From JAWWBN01 sp033720955 (GTDB lineage Bacteria > Acidobacteriota > Thermoanaerobaculia > Multivoradales > JAHEKO01): DNA of 17,430 bases. Under the pieces are notes generated by a model. That model saw nothing but the letters and a program-made list of their open reading frames with translations. It was not told the origin of the DNA and searched no databases. Shown here in pieces: positions 14,039 to 17,430 of the stretch; positions within the stretch are counted from its first letter, which is position 1, and every line of letters begins with the position of its first letter. The stretch is from positions 1-17,430 of the forward strand of contig JAWWBN010000057.1 in the NCBI GenBank assembly GCA_033720955.1. Direction: 5' to 3'. Both the position numbers and the translations under genes were made by a program.

Positions 14039-14965
14039 CTAGTCCTTGGGGTTGAGGGCGATGTTCAACCGCAGGAGCACCTCGTCCAGCGACGGCCGCC
14101 GCGAGATCTCCCACTCCAGGTCGCGCACCTCGTGGAGCACCTCCTCGGCCTCGTCCTGGAGCTGGAGGTTGATCCGCACCCGCGAGGTGCGCTCGAACTC
14201 GCTCCGCGCCAGGCGCAGGAGAAGGTCGCGGTTCACCGTCACCCGGCCGTTGCCCGCCGCCGCCTCGTCGGGCTCGGCGGCGACCTTCGGCTCCGCCGTC
14301 CGGACGGCGGGGGGCTTGGGTGCGGCGCGGCGGGGCTCGACCCTGGCGGCGGGACCCGAGCGGTATCCGCTCTGCTGCTCGAGCTGCTGCTTGAGGGAGA
14401 GCAGGGTCAGCCGGCAGATTCCCTGCAGCGTCTCGAAGACTCCCTCGCCGTTGAGCGCCGAGGCGGGGAAGCTCTTCCACGGCTTGGTGTTGAGCTGCCC
14501 TTCGAGATCCTCGATCGAGGCGACGTCGGCCAGGTCGCGCTTGTTGTACTGCAGCACCAGCGGGATCGACTGCACCGTCAGCCCGAGGGCCCGCAGGTTC
14601 TCCTCCAGGTTCGCGAACGACTCGAGGTTGGCCTCGCGCATCGGGCGCTGCGAGTCGGCCACGAAGACGACGCCGTCCACGCCCTTGAGGACCAGCTTGC
14701 GCGTGGTGTTGTAGAAGACCTGGCCCGGCACCGTGTAGAGCTGGATCCGGGTGCGGAAGCCGGCGATGGTGCCCACGTCGATGGGCAGCAGGTCGAAGAA
14801 GAGGGTGCGGTCGGTCTCGGTCTCGAGCGAGACCATCTCGCCGCGGGAGTTCTCCGTGGTGTGGCTGTGGATGTACTCGAGGTTGGTGGTCTTGCCGCCC
14901 AGACCCGGCCCGTAGTAGACGACCTTGGCCGTCATCTGCATGGTGCTGTAGTTGAAGAAAGCCAT
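14039..14965 (-). CDS. mglA: MglA-like Ras-superfamily GTPase with a C-terminal extension
   Basis: A small GTPase of the bacterial MglA family, which sets cell polarity and gliding or twitching motility in Myxococcus and relatives. The N-terminal about 198 residues match the whole family: MAFFNYS start, P-loop GPGLGGKT (19-26), switch I region with ENSRGEMVSLETETDRT, and YTVPGQ at 77-82. Thr78 stands where Ras proteins have Asp, the hallmark of MglA. NKRD (141-144) gives guanine specificity, and SASALNGEG-like ASALNGEGV follows at 168-176. Myxococcus MglA ends near residue 195; this one is 308 aa. It adds a Pro/Ala-rich linker (about 200-245) and a helical, charged domain (246-308) that I do not recognise. 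I chose ATG 14965 because the family N-terminus begins there. No mglB is in the window, so the activator protein is encoded elsewhere or replaced. Confidence 0.9.
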   Translation of the reverse strand: MAFFNYSTMQMTAKVVYYGPGLGGKTTNLEYIHSHTTENSRGEMVSLETETDRTLFFDLLPIDVGTIAGFRTRIQLYTVPGQVFYNTTRKLVLKGVDGVVFVADSQRPMREANLESFANLEENLRALGLTVQSIPLVLQYNKRDLADVASIEDLEGQLNTKPWKSFPASALNGEGVFETLQGICRLTLLSLKQQLEQQSGYRSGPAARVEPRRAAPKPPAVRTAEPKVAAEPDEAAAGNGRVTVNRDLLLRLARSEFERTSRVRINLQLQDEAEEVLHEVRDLEWEISRRPSLDEVLLRLNIALNPKD

Positions 14966-15002
14966 CTCGAGCCCGCCGACCCTCCCGCCGCAACTGCCCC
15001 GA

Positions 15003-15013
15003 AGTGTAGCACT
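15003..15013 (-). promoter_or_regulatory. Likely -10 of mglA within a small palindrome
   Basis: On the minus strand TACACT (15008-15003) is a four-of-six -10 placed 37 bases before the mglA ATG. It lies inside AGTG-TAG-CACT (15003-15013), a short inverted repeat that could be a regulator site. No good -35 is visible. The plus-strand reading TAGCACT resembles one half of a CIRCE operator, but no second half follows at the required spacing. Confidence 0.35.
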
Positions 15014-15065
15014 GCGGCGCCGCCGGCCGCCCGCGTTTCGGGGGTGTTTCACCGGCGGGCTGCGC

Positions 15066-15089
15066 TACAATGACGCAGCCCCGAGGGGC
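15066..15089 (+). promoter_or_regulatory. Likely -10 of the hrcA-grpE-dnaK operon with an inverted repeat at the start site
   Basis: TACAAT (15066-15071) matches five of six bases of TATAAT; the -35 region (around 15044-15049) is poor. Seven bases downstream, GCCCC-GA-GGGGC (15078-15089) is a perfect inverted repeat sitting on the predicted start of transcription, so it is an operator or 5'-end hairpin candidate. The hrcA ATG is about 78 bases further on, with AGGA nine bases before it. No canonical CIRCE is present. Confidence 0.45.
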
Positions 15090-15155
15090 CGGCAGCGCGG
15101 CAGGCGCCGCGGTAGGAAGGTCTTTACGTCGGGCTTGGCCCCAGGATCCACGCGA

Positions 15156-16229
15156 ATGAAGCCCAAGGACAGCGCCCGCAAGCTCAAGCCGCGCGACCGC
15201 GCCATCCTGCGCGACGTCATCGGCACCTACATCCTCACGGGAAGCCCGGTGAGCTCGCGCGCGATCGCCAAGAGCCGGCGCCACGGCCTGTCGGCGGCCA
15301 GCATCCGCAACATCATGGCCGACCTGGAGGACCTGGGATACCTGTCGCATCCCCACGTCTCCGCCGGCCGGGTGCCCACCGGAGACGGGTACCACCTCTA
15401 CATCGACGACCTGATGCCCAGCCAGGCCATCTCCGAGCGGGTGCGGACCGCCATCGAGGAGGGTCTCGGCGACCAGGAGGGCGACGGCGAGCGTCTGGCC
15501 AGCTCGGCCAGCCATCTGCTCTCCGAGCTCTCCCGGCAGATCGGCATCGTGGTGACGCCGTCCATCGACGAGACGGTCATCCGCTCGGTGAACTTCGTCA
15601 GCCTCTCCGGCTCCAAGGTGCTCTGCGTGGTGGTGTCGTCGAGCGGCTTCGTGGACCACAAGGTGATCGAGGCCCCGCTGCCCACGAGCCAGGACGAGCT
15701 CACCAAGATCTCCAACTACCTCAACGACCGCTTCGGAGGCGAGACGATCCGGGCCGTGCGGCGCCGGCTGCTCGCGATGATGGCGGAGGAGCGCGCCAAG
15801 GTGAACCGGCTCCTGGCCACGGCCATCGACCTGGCCGATCGCGCGCTCCCCGACGGCCATCCCGAGCTGCACTTCGACGGCGCTGCCAGCCTGCTGGCCC
15901 AGCCCGAGCTGGCCGACCTGGAGCGGGTGCGTGCGCTGCTCGACACCTTCGAGAACAAGGCCGCCCTGGTGCGGCTGCTGAATCAGCTCATCGAAGGGCC
16001 CGGTGTGCGGGTGGTGATCGGCGAGGAGAGCGACCTCACCTCCAAGCTCGACTTCAGCCTCGTCCTCACCACCTACGGGGTGGGCGAGACCCAGGGGGCG
16101 CTGGCGGTCTTCGGGCCGTCGCGCATGGAGTACCACAAGATGATCCCGCTGGTGGACTACCTCGGCGAGCGGCTCAGCCAGGCGCTCGAGGGGATCGACG
16201 AGCAGGGGACGGGGGGGGCGACCCACTAG
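15156..16229 (+). CDS. hrcA: Heat-inducible transcription repressor HrcA
   Basis: Repressor of class I heat-shock genes; in other bacteria it binds the CIRCE operator and is kept active by GroEL. It is 357 aa. The N-terminal winged helix (about 12-85) carries the family signature, including SAASIRNIMADLEDLGYL and HPHVSAGRVPTGDGYHLYID. A central dimerisation part follows, with SIDETVIRSVNFVSLSG. The C-terminal GAF-like part includes VRVVIGEES and ALAVFGPSRMEYHKMIPLV. ATG 15156 is chosen because the DNA-binding domain begins directly after it; the frame is open further upstream through sequence without family character. It heads the operon: grpE starts 3 bp after its stop. Its own upstream region lacks a canonical CIRCE, which is notable given that hrcA-grpE-dnaK operons are commonly autoregulated that way. 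Confidence 0.95.
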   Translation: MKPKDSARKLKPRDRAILRDVIGTYILTGSPVSSRAIAKSRRHGLSAASIRNIMADLEDLGYLSHPHVSAGRVPTGDGYHLYIDDLMPSQAISERVRTAIEEGLGDQEGDGERLASSASHLLSELSRQIGIVVTPSIDETVIRSVNFVSLSGSKVLCVVVSSSGFVDHKVIEAPLPTSQDELTKISNYLNDRFGGETIRAVRRRLLAMMAEERAKVNRLLATAIDLADRALPDGHPELHFDGAASLLAQPELADLERVRALLDTFENKAALVRLLNQLIEGPGVRVVIGEESDLTSKLDFSLVLTTYGVGETQGALAVFGPSRMEYHKMIPLVDYLGERLSQALEGIDEQGTGGATH

Positions 16230-16232
16230 AGC

Positions 16233-16880
16233 ATGAGCGATCACGATCCGGACGAGAGCGGCGTAGAAGAGGCCGACTTCCTCATCGAGGAGGAGGACTC
16301 CGACGATCTGGAGAGCGCCTTCCAGGAGGCGCTCGAAGCGGTGGAGAAGCGCGAGGGAGGTGGGGGCAACGGCTCCCCCTCGACCGCCGACGTGGTGGCC
16401 TCGCCCGAGCCGGGGGAGGACGAGGAGGGCCTGCCGGAGCAGCTCGTCCGCAGCCGCGAGCGGCTGGCCCGGGCGCTGGCCGACTTCGACAACTTCCGCA
16501 AGCGCACCGAGCGCGAGCGCGCGGCTCTGCGGCGCTACGACGGCTTCGAGGTGCTGCGCAGCCTGGTCGAGATCGTCGACAACCTGGAGCGGGCCCTGGC
16601 GGCCGAGGGCTCAGCCGACGACCTGCGGCAGGGTATCGAGCTGATCGTCAAGCAGATGCACGCCCTGCTGCAGCGGGCCGGCGTCCACCGGGTGGAATCG
16701 GTGGGCGAGCCGTTCGACCCGCGGGTGCACGAGGCGATGATGCGTCACGAGGACCCCGAGGTCGATGAGCCGACCGTGGATCTGGAGCTCCAGCCCGGCT
16801 ACCAGATGCACGACCGTCTGCTGCGTCCGGCACGCGTTCGCGTGGCGATGCCCGCCGACGGGGATGGGGAGCCCGAGTAG
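16233..16880 (+). CDS. grpE: Nucleotide exchange factor GrpE
   Basis: Co-chaperone that releases ADP from DnaK; 215 aa, the normal size, cytosolic homodimer. Residues 1 to about 70 are acidic and probably disordered, with many Glu/Asp and a Gly-rich patch. A long coiled-coil dimer helix follows (about 70-135), carrying the family segment DFDNFRKRTERERAALRRYD and VEIVDNLERAL. The C-terminal beta domain that wedges into DnaK includes GEPFDPRVHEAM and LQPGYQMHDRLLRPARVRVA, a clear GrpE signature. It starts 3 bp after hrcA stops and ends 12 bp before dnaK starts, so it lies inside a compact operon. No truncation or frameshift is seen. Confidence 0.96.
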   Translation: MSDHDPDESGVEEADFLIEEEDSDDLESAFQEALEAVEKREGGGGNGSPSTADVVASPEPGEDEEGLPEQLVRSRERLARALADFDNFRKRTERERAALRRYDGFEVLRSLVEIVDNLERALAAEGSADDLRQGIELIVKQMHALLQRAGVHRVESVGEPFDPRVHEAMMRHEDPEVDEPTVDLELQPGYQMHDRLLRPARVRVAMPADGDGEPE

Positions 16881-16892
16881 GGGAGTCCGGAC

Positions 16893-17430
16893 GTGAGCAA
16901 GATCCTCGGCATCGACCTGGGGACCACCAACAGTTGTCTGGCGGTGGTGGACGTCGCCGCGCCGCGCGTCCTCTCCAACCGGGAGGGCAGCCGAACCACG
17001 GCGTCGATCGTCGCCTTCACCGAGGAGGGCGACCGGCTGGTGGGCCAGATCGCCAAGCGCCAGGCGATCACCAACCCGCAGAACACCGTCTTCGCGGTCA
17101 AGCGGCTCATCGGCCGCAAGTTCGACGATCCCGAGGTGCAGCGGGCCCGCGAGGTGCTGCCGTACCCGCTGGTCGAGGCCGCCAACGGCGACGTCAAGAT
17201 CCAGGTCCGGGACCGCCAGTACAGCCCCGAGGAGATCTCCGCCTTCATCCTGCGGGAGATGAAGACCTTCGCCGAGGAGGTGCTGGGGGAGGAGGCCACC
17301 GAGGCGATCATCACGGTGCCCGCCTACTTCAACGACTCGCAGCGCCAGGCCACCCGCGACGCCGGCGAGATCGCCGGCCTGGAGGTGCTGCGGATCATCA
17401 ACGAGCCGACCGCGGCCGCCCTCGCCTACG
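16893..17430 (+). CDS. dnaK: Molecular chaperone DnaK (Hsp70), truncated by the window edge
   Basis: The first 179 residues of the Hsp70 ATPase domain; the gene runs off the right end. The phosphate-1 loop GIDLGTTNSC follows the start at once, and KRLIGRKFDDPEVQ, EEISAFILREMKTFAEEVLG, ITVPAYFNDSQRQATRDAG and IINEPTAAALAY follow in the expected order and spacing. The start is GTG at 16893, with GGGGAG about seven bases upstream, an excellent ribosome-binding site. It is the third gene of hrcA-grpE-dnaK. Whether dnaJ follows cannot be seen. Nothing in the visible part departs from the family. Confidence 0.97.
   Translation, partial: MSKILGIDLGTTNSCLAVVDVAAPRVLSNREGSRTTASIVAFTEEGDRLVGQIAKRQAITNPQNTVFAVKRLIGRKFDDPEVQRAREVLPYPLVEAANGDVKIQVRDRQYSPEEISAFILREMKTFAEEVLGEEATEAIITVPAYFNDSQRQATRDAGEIAGLEVLRIINEPTAAALAY

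Noticed and set aside
15007..15033. CIRCE operator
   Set aside because: Only TAGCACT of the left half is present. The expected GAGTGCTAA after nine bases is absent (CGGCCGCCC instead).
13529..16244. Long open frames opposite nrdR, mglA and hrcA on both strands
   Set aside because: All are out-of-frame readings of genes with strong family evidence; none has coherent domains or a plausible start.
1..17430. CRISPR arrays, tRNA/rRNA genes, insertion sequences, phage or defence genes
   Set aside because: No spaced direct repeats, cloverleaf sequence, transposase motifs or terminal inverted repeats were seen by eye on either strand.

Overview
The window is very GC-rich bacterial DNA, densely packed, with no rRNA, tRNA, CRISPR array or insertion sequence that I can see. 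An LpxH-type lipid A hydrolase implies a Gram-negative (diderm) cell. An MglA-type small GTPase, a sigma-54 activator, NrdR, and HrcA-GrpE-DnaK together fit Acidobacteriota (for example a Thermoanaerobaculia-like lineage) or Myxococcota/deltaproteobacterial relatives. The taxon is inference and is not proven by the sequence.

Layout, left to right. (1) 1-702: the 3' end of an unrecognised multi-pass membrane protein. (2) 722-7931, plus strand, probably one transcription unit: Mrp/ApbC iron-sulfur carrier ATPase, LpxH-like metallophosphoesterase, AroA (EPSP synthase), a 1046-residue sigma-54 activator with a long TPR-like N-terminus, and a DppB-type ABC permease. The last two junctions are 4-bp GTGA and ATGA overlaps. 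(3) 7939-8409, minus strand: free methionine-(R)-sulfoxide reductase, sitting between dppB and its partner dppC (8457-9347, plus). (4) 9432-10115, plus: a small, very basic DNA-binding protein with two tandem MerR-like helix-turn-helix units, behind a clear sigma-70 promoter and a T-rich leader. (5) 10112-14965, minus strand, read right to left: MglA-like GTPase with a C-terminal extension, NrdR, Lon protease, ThiL. (6) 15156 to the right edge, plus: HrcA, GrpE, DnaK (truncated by the window), divergent from mglA across a 190-bp intergenic region.

Most genes are core housekeeping: Fe-S maturation, lipid A, shikimate pathway, thiamine diphosphate synthesis, dNTP control and proteostasis. Methionine sulfoxide repair, Lon and the HrcA/GrpE/DnaK module give the right half a protein-quality-control flavour. 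The less ordinary elements are the two-headed MerR-like basic protein, the sigma-54 activator with a TPR-like input region and no receiver domain, the dppB/dppC pair split by an opposite-strand repair gene, the apparent CTG start of thiL, and an MglA with an added C-terminal domain. I found no obvious defence, mobile or secondary-metabolite system. There is no gene-free stretch longer than 300 bases; the longest gap is the 190-bp mglA/hrcA divergent promoter region.
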